Below, piece by piece: positions 45,038 to 52,891 of a stretch of 64,000 nt of DNA (within the stretch, counting starts at the first letter, position 1; every line of letters begins with the position of its first letter). The translations under genes and the position numbers were made by a program. The stretch is taken from assembly GCF_036173125.1 (NCBI RefSeq), contig NZ_CP108054.1, positions 8,585,001 to 8,649,000 on the forward strand, read 5' to 3'. The stretch comes from Streptomyces sp. NBC_00286. Lineage in GTDB: Bacteria; Actinomycetota; Actinomycetes; Streptomycetales; Streptomycetaceae. The notes under the pieces were generated by a model. The model was not told the origin of the DNA and searched no databases. It saw only the letters and a program-made list of their open reading frames with translations.

Positions 45038-45341
45038 ACAACCGCCCGTACCCATAGCCGTACATGGCCGAGGGCGCGACAAGCCGCGCCCACTCGGGGT
45101 CGTGCCGCCCCGGCAGGGTCCGCCCCCGCTTGGCCCAAGTACGCATCAGGGCACGGTAGATGGGCGGATCCTGGGGCTGCTGCCGCGAAGCTTGCGGCGG
45201 CTGCGCCTGCGGTGTCTTCGCCTGCGGCTTCTCAGGCTGCTTCTGCGTGCTCGGCTGCGACGCACTCTTGGAAGCCGACTCCGCGGCTGCCGGAACGATA
45301 ATCCTGCGGCGCCGACTCGTCTCTGCGTAAGTGGAGGTCAT
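45000..45341 (-). CDS. Hypothetical protein with Gln/Pro-rich centre
   Basis: A 113-residue protein with no recognised domain. It starts MTSTYAETSRRRRIIVPA, passes through a Gln/Pro/Lys-rich low-complexity stretch (about residues 27-58), and ends in a more ordered segment (PIYRALMRTWAKRGRTLPGR, then DPEWARLVAPSAMYGYGYGR). Similar short proteins occur in other streptomycetes next to this dehydrogenase. Its 3' end overlaps the dehydrogenase by 38 bases, tail to tail. No function is proposed. Confidence 0.65.
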   Translation of the reverse strand: MTSTYAETSRRRRIIVPAAAESASKSASQPSTQKQPEKPQAKTPQAQPPQASRQQPQDPPIYRALMRTWAKRGRTLPGRHDPEWARLVAPSAMYGYGYGRLFTVTRDQRGDGR

Positions 45342-45434
45342 ACCCGGGCCAACGCACCGAGCCCGGACAAGTCACCAGCAACGGATTCGCCCGTCAGTTC
45401 ACGGCGGCGCCCGTACGGGGGTCTACCGCGCCCC

Positions 45435-45467
45435 GTCAGGGGCGCGGGGCTGTATCGACGTGCGGCC
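45435..45467 (+). repeat. Dispersed streptomycete intergenic repeat, copy 3
   Basis: GTCAGGGGCGCGGGGCTGTA followed by TCGACGTGCGGCC, with the same core as copies 1 and 2 and 60 bases from copy 4. Confidence 0.72.
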
Positions 45468-45494
45468 TTGCCGTGGGGGCGCCACCAGCGCCCC

Positions 45495-45530
45495 TTTAGG
45501 GGCGCGGGGAACTGCGCGAGCAACCACAAC
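45495..45530 (+). repeat. Dispersed streptomycete intergenic repeat, copy 4
   Basis: TTTAGGGGCGCGGGGAACTG followed by CGCGAGCAACC. The flanking GCGCCCC and GGGGCGC form a hairpin that may act as a terminator next to the minus-strand hypothetical gene. Its tail matches copy 5. Confidence 0.72.
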
Positions 45531-45569
45531 GAACCCGCACCTCAGAAACTGCCGAACCCAGCGGAGCGC

Positions 45570-46001
45570 CTACGCGGCCTGGCGGCGGCGCATCACCGGC
45601 ACCCGGATGGGCCGCGAGCCCGGGCCGCCGACGTGCGAGAAGGGCTGCGTACGCCAGTCGAGCCCCTGAGGCAGCGTCAACAGCAGCGCGGTGTCCTGCT
45701 CCTGAGCCTCCATCGACTCGTCTGCGGGCCGGGCCTCGGCCGCCGCGCGCCCCGTACCGGCACAGACCGTGAGCCCGAACGGGTTCCACGGCGTGGCGCA
45801 CAGTGCGTGCTCCGGCAGCACCTCCTCGTCCGCGAGGAGCGCGATGGGCTGCGCGCAGTCCGGGCAGATCACCCGGTACATCTCGAAGGTGTCGTACGCG
45901 TCGAGCTCGTCCTCAGCCGGTTCAACACCCTCCGGCGCGGGCTCGACGACCGGCTGCTGCCGCTTGTGTGCGGAACGACCGGGGCGCTTCAGACTCTGCA
46001 T
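45570..46001 (-). CDS. Hypothetical protein with CxxC pair
   Basis: A 143-residue soluble protein. The ATG at 46001 has GGGGGAG eight bases upstream, giving the start MQSLKRPGRSAHKRQQP. After an acidic stretch (about 20-35) comes TFEMYRVICPDCAQPIALLA with a CPDC pair, then two further cysteines near ALCATPWNPFGLTVCAG, which could make a small zinc site. The C-terminus is basic (RRRQAA). No function is known; similar proteins are restricted to streptomycete-type actinobacteria as far as I recall. Confidence 0.72.
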   Translation of the reverse strand: MQSLKRPGRSAHKRQQPVVEPAPEGVEPAEDELDAYDTFEMYRVICPDCAQPIALLADEEVLPEHALCATPWNPFGLTVCAGTGRAAAEARPADESMEAQEQDTALLLTLPQGLDWRTQPFSHVGGPGSRPIRVPVMRRRQAA

Positions 46002-46266
46002 AGATTTTCTCCCCCTCGGGTGGGCCGACAAGGCGCTGCGGCCTCGACCACAGCAAGCACTTCCCGTCCCGTCTCGGCGGTAATCACGAGACCATCACGG
46101 AACCCGTGGCCATGCTGTGGCGTTCGTCACATGCCGCCCGCAGGTGCCGGACGCGGTGGATTTGTCCCCGCACGGATCGCCGGCTCTGCCCCCTCAGATC
46201 ACAAACCGGGCATGACCTGCGCCGCTGAGGTACCCGTGGGGATCAAGGGCCCTGTAGGTTCCTGCC

Positions 46267-46707
46267 ATGGAGGAGCTCGACCGACAGATCGTGCAGCTGC
46301 TCGTCGAGGACGGGCGGATGAGCTACACCGACCTGGGCAAGGCCACCGGTCTGTCCACGTCGGCCGTGCACCAGCGGGTGCGCCGGCTTGAGCAGCGCGG
46401 CGTGATCCGCGGCTATGCGGCGGTCGTCGACCCGGAGGCCGTCGGGCTGCCGCTGACGGCCTTCATCTCGGTGAAACCGTTCGACCCCAGCGCCCCGGAC
46501 GACATCGCGGAACGCCTGGCCGGCGTCCCCGAGATCGAGGCCTGCCACAGCGTCGCGGGCGACGAGAACTACATCCTCAAGGTCCGCGTCTCGACCCCCC
46601 ACGAGCTCGAGGAACTGCTCGCCCGCCTCCGCTCGCTGGCCGGCGTGTCGACCCGTACGACCGTCGTCCTGTCGACGCCGTACGAGGCACGGCCCCCCAG
46701 GATCTGA
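46267..46707 (+). CDS. Lrp/AsnC-family transcriptional regulator
   Basis: A 146-residue regulator with an N-terminal winged HTH (ELDRQIVQLLVEDGRMSYTD, then LGKATGLSTSAVHQRVRRL) and a RAM domain (AFISVKPFD, ACHSVAGDENYILKVRV). These proteins form octamers and respond to amino acids. It is not closely similar to the other Lrp protein at 18.4 kb. It lies 77 bases before the amidohydrolase gene on the same strand, which could be its target. Confidence 0.93.
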   Translation: MEELDRQIVQLLVEDGRMSYTDLGKATGLSTSAVHQRVRRLEQRGVIRGYAAVVDPEAVGLPLTAFISVKPFDPSAPDDIAERLAGVPEIEACHSVAGDENYILKVRVSTPHELEELLARLRSLAGVSTRTTVVLSTPYEARPPRI

Positions 46708-46784
46708 GTCCCGGCAGAACCCCGTACGACCCCGGCCGAACCCCGGGAGACAGGTGCGGGCGCCGAGGCGCGAGACTGTTCTCC

Positions 46785-48401
46785 ATGAGTGAGAGCACCG
46801 CCACCCCACGCACCGTGCTGCTGCGCGGCGGCGAAGTCCACAGCCCCGCCGACCCGTTCGCCACCGCGATGGTCGTGGAACGCGGGCAGGTCGCCTGGGT
46901 CGGCTCCGAGGGCGCGGCCGACGCGTTCGCGGACGGGGCCGACGAGGTGGTGGACCTCGAAGGCGCCCTGGTCACCCCGGCGTTCACCGATGCCCATGTG
47001 CACAGCACGGCCACCGGACTCGCCCTCACCGGCCTCGATCTGTCCGACGCACCCTCCCTGGCGGCGGCCCTCGATCGCGTACGGGAATTCGCGGCGGCCC
47101 GCCCCGGCGACCGGGTCCTGCTCGGCCACGGCTGGGACGCCGCCCGCTGGCCCGAGCGGCGTCCACCCCGACGGGACGAACTCGACGAGGCCACCGGCGG
47201 TCGCCCCCTCTACCTCAGCCGTATCGACGTGCACTCCGCCGTCGTGACCACGGCCCTGCTGGATCTGACGCCAGGGGTGCGGGAGAAGGCGGGCTTCGAG
47301 GCCGGGGAACCGCTCACGGGGGACGCCCACCACGCCGTACGCGCCGCGGCGCTGGGAGCCGTCACCCCGGCCCAGCGCACCGAGGCCCAGCGTGCCGCGC
47401 TCGCGCACGCGGCCTCGCTCGGCATCGGCTCCGTCCACGAGTGCGCGGGCCCGGAGATCTCCTCCGAGGACGACTTCACCGGGCTGCTGCGGCTCGCCGC
47501 GGAGAAGGCCGGGCCGAGAGTCGTCGGTTACTGGGCCGAGCAGGACGTCACCAAGGCCCGCTCACTGGGCGCGATCGGCGCCGCGGGCGACCTCTTCGTC
47601 GACGGCGCGCTCGGCTCCCACACGGCCTGCCTGCACCAGCCGTACGCGGACGCCGACCACACCGGTACCTCCTACCTGGACGCCGCCGATGTCGCCGCCC
47701 ATGTGGTGGCCTGTACGGAGGCGGGGCTCCAGGCCGGCTTCCACGCCATCGGGGACGCCGCCGTGACCGCCGTGGTCGAGGGAACGCGTGCCGCCGCCGA
47801 GAAGGTCGGTCTGGCGCGTATCCGGGCGGCCCGGCATCGCGTCGAGCACGCCGAGATGCTCACTCCGGAGACCATCGCGGGCTTCGCGGAACTCGGCCTC
47901 ACCGCCTCCGTCCAGCCCGCCTTCGACGCGCTGTGGGGCGGCGAGGACGGCATGTACGCCGAGCGTCTGAGCGCCGAACGGGCCCGTACGCTCAACCCGT
48001 TCGCGGCCCTCCTGCGCACCGGCGTACCGCTCGCCTTCGGCTCCGACAGCCCCGTCACCCCGCTGGACCCATGGGGCACCGTCCGCGCCGCGGCCTTCCA
48101 CCGCACACCGGAACACCGGATCTCCGTACGCGCCGCATTCACGGCTCATACGCGGGGCGGCTGGCGGGCGATCGGCCGGGACGAGGCGGGCGTTCTGGTG
48201 CCGGGCGCACCCGCCGACTACGCCGTGTGGCGCGCCGAGGAGCTGGTCGTCCAGGCCCCGGACGACCGGGTCGCCCGCTGGTCGACGGACCCCCGCTCCG
48301 GCACCCCCGGACTGCCCGACCTGACGCCCGGGACACCCCTTCCCGTCTGTCTGCGGACCGTCGTCGGGGGCCGCACCGTGTTCGTACGGCCGGAGGGGTG
48401 A
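46785..48401 (+). CDS. YtcJ-like metal-dependent amidohydrolase
   Basis: A 538-residue enzyme of the amidohydrolase superfamily, subgroup 3 (YtcJ/AepA). Metal ligands are seen in TPAFTDAHVHSTATG, DGALGSHTA, QAGFHAIGDAAV, RHRVEHAEML and FGSDSPVTPLDPW, the full set for this group. Substrates of these proteins are N-acyl or formyl compounds and are mostly unknown. The ATG at 46785 is consistent with the N-terminal beta-sandwich strand TVLLRGGEVHSP. It follows the Lrp regulator and is followed by a 504-base non-coding region. Confidence 0.9.
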   Translation: MSESTATPRTVLLRGGEVHSPADPFATAMVVERGQVAWVGSEGAADAFADGADEVVDLEGALVTPAFTDAHVHSTATGLALTGLDLSDAPSLAAALDRVREFAAARPGDRVLLGHGWDAARWPERRPPRRDELDEATGGRPLYLSRIDVHSAVVTTALLDLTPGVREKAGFEAGEPLTGDAHHAVRAAALGAVTPAQRTEAQRAALAHAASLGIGSVHECAGPEISSEDDFTGLLRLAAEKAGPRVVGYWAEQDVTKARSLGAIGAAGDLFVDGALGSHTACLHQPYADADHTGTSYLDAADVAAHVVACTEAGLQAGFHAIGDAAVTAVVEGTRAAAEKVGLARIRAARHRVEHAEMLTPETIAGFAELGLTASVQPAFDALWGGEDGMYAERLSAERARTLNPFAALLRTGVPLAFGSDSPVTPLDPWGTVRAAAFHRTPEHRISVRAAFTAHTRGGWRAIGRDEAGVLVPGAPADYAVWRAEELVVQAPDDRVARWSTDPRSGTPGLPDLTPGTPLPVCLRTVVGGRTVFVRPEG

Positions 48402-48510
48402 TGTGGCGGGGCGGCTCGGCTCCGGCCATCACCGGGTGCTGCGTGGTGCGACCTGCGTGTCCTCGGCGCTGACCAGGCAGTTGAGCGAAAGTCCGCAGCT
48501 CGAACGGCTG

Positions 48511-48540
48511 TTGACAGAAAGCGGCGGGTGGCGGGTAGGT
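48511..48540 (+). promoter_or_regulatory. Promoter with consensus -35 box
   Basis: TTGACA (48511-48516) and GTAGGT (48535-48540) are 18 bases apart; TAGGTT one base later is also possible at 19. A perfect -35 hexamer is rare in this DNA. It would produce a leader of about 350 bases before ppm1. Confidence 0.5.
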
Positions 48541-48712
48541 TCGGCCGGGTCCACCACCGGACGTCCGACCGCGGAGATTCCGAGCAGCCCTCGAAGCGCC
48601 GCTGTGTCAGGGGTGGTGTGCCGCACCGGCGCACCACAACTGGGAGCCAGGCCCAGCGCTCGCGCCACGGGGGCGGGGGAAGGTTCCGCCGGTCGGCAGG
48701 TGTGACCCGGGT

Positions 48713-48795
48713 GGGGCCCGGCGCTCAGTAGACAACGGCTCTAGGTAGACCCGCAGCCAGCGGGTCCCAGGTCGGCCCGAAGGGCGCCGGGTCCC
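48713..48795 (+). ncRNA. Candidate structured RNA element upstream of ppm1
   Basis: Bases 48713-48724 pair with 48784-48795 (12 bp, one G-U). The enclosed 59 bases contain a perfect 7-bp hairpin (48748-48754 with 48760-48766, loop AGCCA). Several unpaired A-rich stretches remain inside the otherwise GC-rich loop. It matches no riboswitch class that I recognise. Confidence 0.35.
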
Positions 48796-48905
48796 GATCC
48801 GCAGTACCTTTCCCCTCTCAGGTCTCCCGGGCCGCCACCCCTACTCCGCCGAAGAGGGCGCTCGCTAGGGTGGAGCCCCTCGCACGGATGTCTTAAGGGG
48901 AAGCT

Positions 48906-49673
48906 GTGAACGACGGCGGTGGGCGACAGTTCGGTCCGCTCGGCACCACCTTGGTGATCATCCCCACTTACAACGAGGTGGAGAACATCAGGGCGATCGT
49001 GAGTCGAGTGCGGGCGGCTGTGCCCGAGGCGCACGTCCTGGTCGCCGACGACAACAGCCCCGACGGCACCGGCAAGCACGCCGACGAGCTGTCCGTCGAG
49101 GACGACCACGTCCATGTGCTGCACCGCAAGGGCAAGGAGGGCCTCGGCGCCGCCTATCTCGCAGGCTTCCGCTGGGGCCTCGAGCACGGTTACGGCGTAC
49201 TGGTCGAGATGGACGCGGACGGTTCGCACCAGCCCGAGGAGCTGCCCCGGCTGCTCACCGCGCTCAAGGGCGCCGATCTGGTCCTCGGCTCCCGATGGGT
49301 GCCGGGCGGGCGGGTCGTGAACTGGCCCAAGTCCCGTGAGTTCATCTCGCGCGGCGGCAGCCTGTACTCGCGCGTCCTGCTCGACGTACCGCTCCGCGAT
49401 GTCACGGGCGGCTACCGCGCCTTCCGCCGGGAGACCCTCGAAGGCCTCGGCCTCGGCGACGTCGCCTCCCAGGGCTACTGCTTCCAGGTCGACCTGGCAC
49501 GCCGCGCCGTCAAGTCCGGCTACCACGTCGTCGAGGTCCCCATCACCTTCGTAGAACGCGAACTCGGCGACTCGAAGATGAGCCGAGACATCCTCGTCGA
49601 GGCGCTGTGGCGGGTCACGACGTGGGGTGTGGGGGAGCGGGCGGGGCGGATCCTGGGCCGCAAGTCCCCCTGA
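48906..49673 (+). CDS. ppm1: Polyprenol-monophosphate mannose synthase
   Basis: Transfers mannose from GDP-mannose to polyprenyl phosphate at the cytoplasmic face of the membrane. The lipid-linked mannose then feeds protein O-mannosylation and cell-envelope glycans. The 255-residue GT2 protein has LVIIPTYNEVENI, VADDNSPDGTG and VEMDADGSHQPEELPRLL with the DAD metal site, plus the GSRWVPGG acceptor loop. It lacks the membrane domain fused in some mycobacterial enzymes. The Streptomyces homologue is needed for phage phiC31 infection (established). The GTG at 48906 follows GGGGAAG. Confidence 0.94.
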   Translation: MNDGGGRQFGPLGTTLVIIPTYNEVENIRAIVSRVRAAVPEAHVLVADDNSPDGTGKHADELSVEDDHVHVLHRKGKEGLGAAYLAGFRWGLEHGYGVLVEMDADGSHQPEELPRLLTALKGADLVLGSRWVPGGRVVNWPKSREFISRGGSLYSRVLLDVPLRDVTGGYRAFRRETLEGLGLGDVASQGYCFQVDLARRAVKSGYHVVEVPITFVERELGDSKMSRDILVEALWRVTTWGVGERAGRILGRKSP

Positions 49674-49744
49674 TCCGCTGGGCCTTGGGCGGAGCTGATC
49701 TCCCCCTTATCCCGCTCTGAGCCCCGGCCAGGCACACTGGACGC

Positions 49745-50332
49745 ATGACGACTGGCGCTCCGACTCCGACGTACCCCGCGCGACCGCGGCGGTCCCGGTT
49801 GCGTACGTATCTGCCGCTGGCCATCGCCGCATGGCTGGTCCTGGAGATCTGGCTGCTGACCGTGGTGGCGTCCGCGGCGGGCGGCTGGGCCGTCTTCCTG
49901 CTGCTCGTGGCCGGTTTCGTGCTGGGTTCCGTGGTCATCAAGCGAGCCGGACGCCGGGCCTTCCGGGTCCTGAGCGAGACGCTGCAACAGCAGCAGAGCG
50001 GGGTGCTGCCGCAGGGCGAGCGGGCCAGCGAAGGCAACGGTCTGATGATGCTGGGCGGCCTGCTCCTGATGCTGCCCGGCCTGATATCCGACGCGTTCGG
50101 CCTGGTCCTCCTGATCCCACCGGTCCAGAAGTCCCTGAGCCGCTACGCAGAGCGCACTTTCGAACGCAAGCTTCGCGAGGCTACCCCCGGCACGTTGGGC
50201 GACGCCTTCCAGCAGGCCCGCATGCACCGTCCCGACGGCAAGGTCGTGCCGGGCGAGGTCATCCACGATGACGAGCGCCGGGGCCCCGGCCCTGAGGGCG
50301 AGCCGGGGGCGCGCCCGCCGCTGATGGGCTGA
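49745..50332 (+). CDS. fxsA: FxsA-family membrane protein
   Basis: A 195-residue membrane protein of the FxsA family, with three to four helices in the first 130 residues (LPLAIAAWLVLEIWLLTVVA, WAVFLLLVAGFVLGSVVI, GLMMLGGLLLMLPGLISDAF). The C-terminal tail is charged and Gly/Pro-rich. In E. coli FxsA relieves phage T7 exclusion by the F plasmid; its normal role is unknown. It lies 71 bases after ppm1 on the same strand, as is common in Streptomyces. Confidence 0.93.
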   Translation: MTTGAPTPTYPARPRRSRLRTYLPLAIAAWLVLEIWLLTVVASAAGGWAVFLLLVAGFVLGSVVIKRAGRRAFRVLSETLQQQQSGVLPQGERASEGNGLMMLGGLLLMLPGLISDAFGLVLLIPPVQKSLSRYAERTFERKLREATPGTLGDAFQQARMHRPDGKVVPGEVIHDDERRGPGPEGEPGARPPLMG

Positions 50333-50514
50333 GGCCCGGGTTCTTCGCCCCGCCGCCCCTACCCGTCCCGTCCTCGGGGCGCAGCCCCGAACCCCCGTCC
50401 TCGGGGCTGCGCCCCGAACCCCCGCCACTCGGGACTCCGCCCCGAACCCCTCCAGGGGCTCCGCCCCTTGACCCCGCTGGGGCTGCGCTCAAGGCTCCGC
50501 ACGCTGGACCCCCG

Positions 50515-50565
50515 GTCCTCAAGCGCCGGACGGGCTGAAAATCAGCACGTCCGGCGCTTGAGGAC
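50515..50565. repeat. Long inverted repeat of a common streptomycete type
   Basis: Bases 50515-50532 are perfectly complementary to 50548-50565 (18 bp). After one mismatch five more pairs close on an AAA loop. The arm CAAGCGCCGGACG is a frequent intergenic sequence near streptomycete gene ends. It probably terminates transcription in both directions. Confidence 0.78.
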
Positions 50566-50646
50566 GAGCCCGTTAGGGCGAAGGGGGTCTGGGGCGCAGC
50601 CCAGGGACAGCAACCCACCACTCAGCCGCACCCAGAACACAACAGA

Positions 50647-50686
50647 ACCGCGGGTGCCGTGCACGAAAATGCACGGCACCCGCGGT
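50647..50686 (-). terminator. Terminator of rbpA
   Basis: A perfect 17-bp stem (50647-50663 with 50670-50686) with loop CGAAAA lies 40 bases beyond the rbpA stop codon in the direction of transcription. Confidence 0.88.
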
Positions 50687-50725
50687 CCCGGGTGCGCTCT
50701 CTATGCCGCCCAACCCCCGGAGGGG

Positions 50726-51100
50726 CTACGCGGACTTGCGGCTGTCCCGCGGATGTACCGCAATGTTCATGGCACCGGAGCGGAGAACGGCCAGCCGCTC
50801 CTCGAGGACCTCTTCGAGTTCCTCGCGTGTGCGCCGCTCCATCAGCATGTCCCAATGCGTGCGCGCGGGCTTGGCCTTCTTCTCTTCGGGGCCGTCACCG
50901 TCCACGAGGAGTGCCTGGGCCCCACAGACCTTGCACTCCCACTCCGGCGGGATCTCCGCCTCCACCGAGAAGGGCATCTCAAAGCGATGACCCTTCTCGC
51001 ATGCGTACTCCACGGCCTGGCGCGGAGCCAGGTCGATGCCGCGGTCCGTCTCGTAGCTGGTCACCACGAGGCGCGTGCCGCGAAGAGCTCGCTCACTCAT
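50726..51100 (-). CDS. rbpA: RNA polymerase-binding protein RbpA
   Basis: A 124-residue actinobacterial protein that binds RNA polymerase and the principal sigma factor and stabilises open complexes (established). Features are a central core with a zinc-type cysteine set (YACEKGH and WECKVCGAQ), a basic linker (EEKKAKPARTHWDMLMERR) and the sigma-interacting C-terminal helix (REELEEVLEERLAVLR). The ATG at 51100 fits the conserved N-terminus ALRGTRLVVTSYETDRG. A sigma-R promoter (51162-51188) lies 62 bases upstream, in line with its known induction by thiol stress in S. coelicolor. Confidence 0.97.
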   Translation of the reverse strand: MSERALRGTRLVVTSYETDRGIDLAPRQAVEYACEKGHRFEMPFSVEAEIPPEWECKVCGAQALLVDGDGPEEKKAKPARTHWDMLMERRTREELEEVLEERLAVLRSGAMNIAVHPRDSRKSA

Positions 51101-51161
51101 GAATCGTGCCTCCCGGGCTTGTCGCCCACAGGACAGGTGTCGCTGTCGTCGTCATCCGGTC

Positions 51162-51188
51162 AACGTCCGGTCGGCGGTAAAGATTCCC
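51162..51188 (-). promoter_or_regulatory. Sigma-R promoter of rbpA
   Basis: On the minus strand GGGAAT (51188-51183) is followed after exactly 18 bases by GTT (51164-51162), the consensus of the disulphide-stress sigma factor SigR. rbpA is a known SigR target in S. coelicolor. Confidence 0.85.
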
Positions 51189-51413
51189 GTTGCGGGTCAT
51201 GCGTCGCCGTCGTAGCCGCCCCTTGTTGTACCCACCAGCGCCCGGTTTGTCACATCTGAGAGCAGATGTCACCCACCGTTTTGGCATCTTTGACGCGCAG
51301 TAACGGTACGCCTGGCAGGCCAAACGCGTACACTACCGGCCTTTGGCCCCAGGTGCTAAATCGGTGACCGGCGCTCCGCTGGAAATGCGGTTCGGAGGCT
51401 GCGGGCCGTCCGT

Positions 51414-51444
51414 GGCTGGTCGCGCAGTTCCCCGCGCCCCTGAC
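51414..51444 (-). repeat. Dispersed streptomycete intergenic repeat, copy 5
   Basis: On the minus strand GTCAGGGGCGCGGGGAACTG followed by CGCGACCAGCC, nearly identical to copy 4 (45495-45530). It lies just beyond the end of the MFS gene. Confidence 0.72.
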
Positions 51445-51480
51445 GGGGCGCGATACCACTCTGGACCTCGGCAAACCTGC

Positions 51481-52830
51481 TCAGATCCGGTCCGGAACCG
51501 GGTTGCCGGCATCCCGCACGGCCTCCCGCACCGCTACCCGCGCGAGCAGCACGAATCCGATGACGAAGAAGGCCACGAGCGAGATGATCGCGTCCCGATA
51601 GCTTCCGGTCAGCTGGTATGTGAGACCGAACACAAGCGGGCCCAGCCAGCTCATGCCGCGGTCGCTCATCTCGTATGCCGAGAAGTACTCGGCCTCTTTG
51701 CCGGGCGGCACCAGATGCGAGAACAGCGAGCGGGACAGGGCCTGGCTTCCGCCGAGTACGAGTCCGATCCCGGCGGCGAGCACGAAGAACCACAGGGACG
51801 AGCCCGCGGGCAGGAAGTAACCCGCCCCGATCGTCACCGTCCACGCCACGAGCGAGCCGAGAATCGTGCGCTTCGCGCCGTACGTACGCGCGAGTCGGCC
51901 CATGCCGAGTGCCCCGCCCACCGCCAGCAGCTGGACGAGCAGCACCGCGACGATGAGGGTCGACTGGCCGAGGTCCAGCTCTTTGGAGCCGTACACGGAG
52001 GCCTGTGAGATGACCGTCTGGATGCCGTCGTTGTAGACGAGATAGGCCAGGAGGAAGGCGAGTGTCCGGGGCTTGCTCCGCATGTCCCGCACGGTGGCGG
52101 CCAGTTGACGCCAGCCGTTCGCGGACGCCCCCTTCGGAGACGTAACGCGGCGGTCGCGCAGCCGCTTGAGGGGTACGAGGGTGAAGGCGCCCCACCAGAT
52201 GCCTGCCGAAGCCAGGCAGATGCGTACGGCCATCGCCTCCGATATGCCGAAGCTGTCGTGGGCCGTGAACAGCACCAGGTTCGCCACCAGAACCAGCGCG
52301 CCTGCGGCGTAACCGAAGGCCCACCCCCTGGACGAGACGGCGTCGCGTTCCTCGGGCGGGGCGATCTGTGGCAGATAGGAGTTGTAGAGCACCATCGAGA
52401 CGGCCACCGAGGCATTGGCCACGATCAGCAGGAAGCCGCCCAGCAGATAGCGGTCGCCGTCCAGGAAGAACATGCCGGTGGTGGCCGCGGCGCCCACATA
52501 GGCGGCGGCCGCGAGCAGCGGCTTCTTGCGCCCGGTACGGTCGGCCGCCGCGCCCGCCAGCGGCATCACGAAGATCGACAGGATCACGGACGCGGACACG
52601 GAGTAGGCGAAGAAGGAACCCGCGCGAACCGGGATTCCCAGGGGGTGCACAAAGCCGTCGGCGTCCGCTGCCGACTCGGCGACCGACGTCAGGTAGGGAC
52701 CCAGGAACACCGTCAGGACGCTCGTCGAATAGACGGAGCAGGCCCAGTCGTAGAAGTACCAGCCGTGTTGTTCGCGGCGCCGCCCGGCCGCGTCGTCGGC
52801 CGCCTCCGTCCGCACGGTGTCGGTGCCCAC
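51481..52830 (-). CDS. MFS transporter of the UMF1 type
   Basis: A membrane protein of 449 residues from the GTG at 52830 (MGTDTVRTEAADD), which has GAGGG five bases upstream. An in-frame GTG at 52923 would give 480 residues and overlap the phosphodiesterase gene by 32 bases, but has no ribosome-binding site. It has twelve predicted helices. YFYDWACSVYSTSVLTVFLG near the start and GGSQALSRSLFSHLVPPGKE in the second half are typical of the UMF1 group of facilitators related to yeast vacuolar Atg22. The substrate is unknown (amino acids or other nutrients in relatives). Confidence 0.87.
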   Translation of the reverse strand: MGTDTVRTEAADDAAGRRREQHGWYFYDWACSVYSTSVLTVFLGPYLTSVAESAADADGFVHPLGIPVRAGSFFAYSVSASVILSIFVMPLAGAAADRTGRKKPLLAAAAYVGAAATTGMFFLDGDRYLLGGFLLIVANASVAVSMVLYNSYLPQIAPPEERDAVSSRGWAFGYAAGALVLVANLVLFTAHDSFGISEAMAVRICLASAGIWWGAFTLVPLKRLRDRRVTSPKGASANGWRQLAATVRDMRSKPRTLAFLLAYLVYNDGIQTVISQASVYGSKELDLGQSTLIVAVLLVQLLAVGGALGMGRLARTYGAKRTILGSLVAWTVTIGAGYFLPAGSSLWFFVLAAGIGLVLGGSQALSRSLFSHLVPPGKEAEYFSAYEMSDRGMSWLGPLVFGLTYQLTGSYRDAIISLVAFFVIGFVLLARVAVREAVRDAGNPVPDRI

Positions 52831-52891
52831 CCGTGCCCTCGCTTCCCCGTCGCAGTCCCCGTACGCGGACGCCGCGCGGTGCGCCGGGCGG

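Larger units (their letters stand above)
48402..48905. other. Long leader region before ppm1 with possible structured RNA
   Basis: These 504 bases contain no convincing gene. A good promoter pair lies at 48511-48540. A long-range stem and a hairpin lie at 48713-48795. The region may be a 5' leader of ppm1 or a separate non-coding RNA. Confidence 0.5.
50333..50725. other. Repeat-rich region between convergent fxsA and rbpA
   Basis: These 393 bases are filled with GC-rich repeats. Several GGGGCNGCGCCCC-type units (about 50370-50500) come first, then a 24-bp stem hairpin (50515-50565) and the rbpA terminator (50647-50686). No gene is supported. Confidence 0.65.
51101..51480. other. Upstream region of rbpA
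   Basis: These 380 bases lie between two minus-strand genes. They hold the sigma-R type promoter of rbpA (51162-51188) and copy 5 of the dispersed repeat (51414-51444), close to the end of the MFS gene. No gene is seen. Confidence 0.6.

Noticed and set aside
48403..48705. Short frames on both strands in the 504-base gap before ppm1
   Set aside because: There is no good ribosome-binding site, no family similarity and ordinary GC-driven composition; a leader or non-coding RNA explains the region better.
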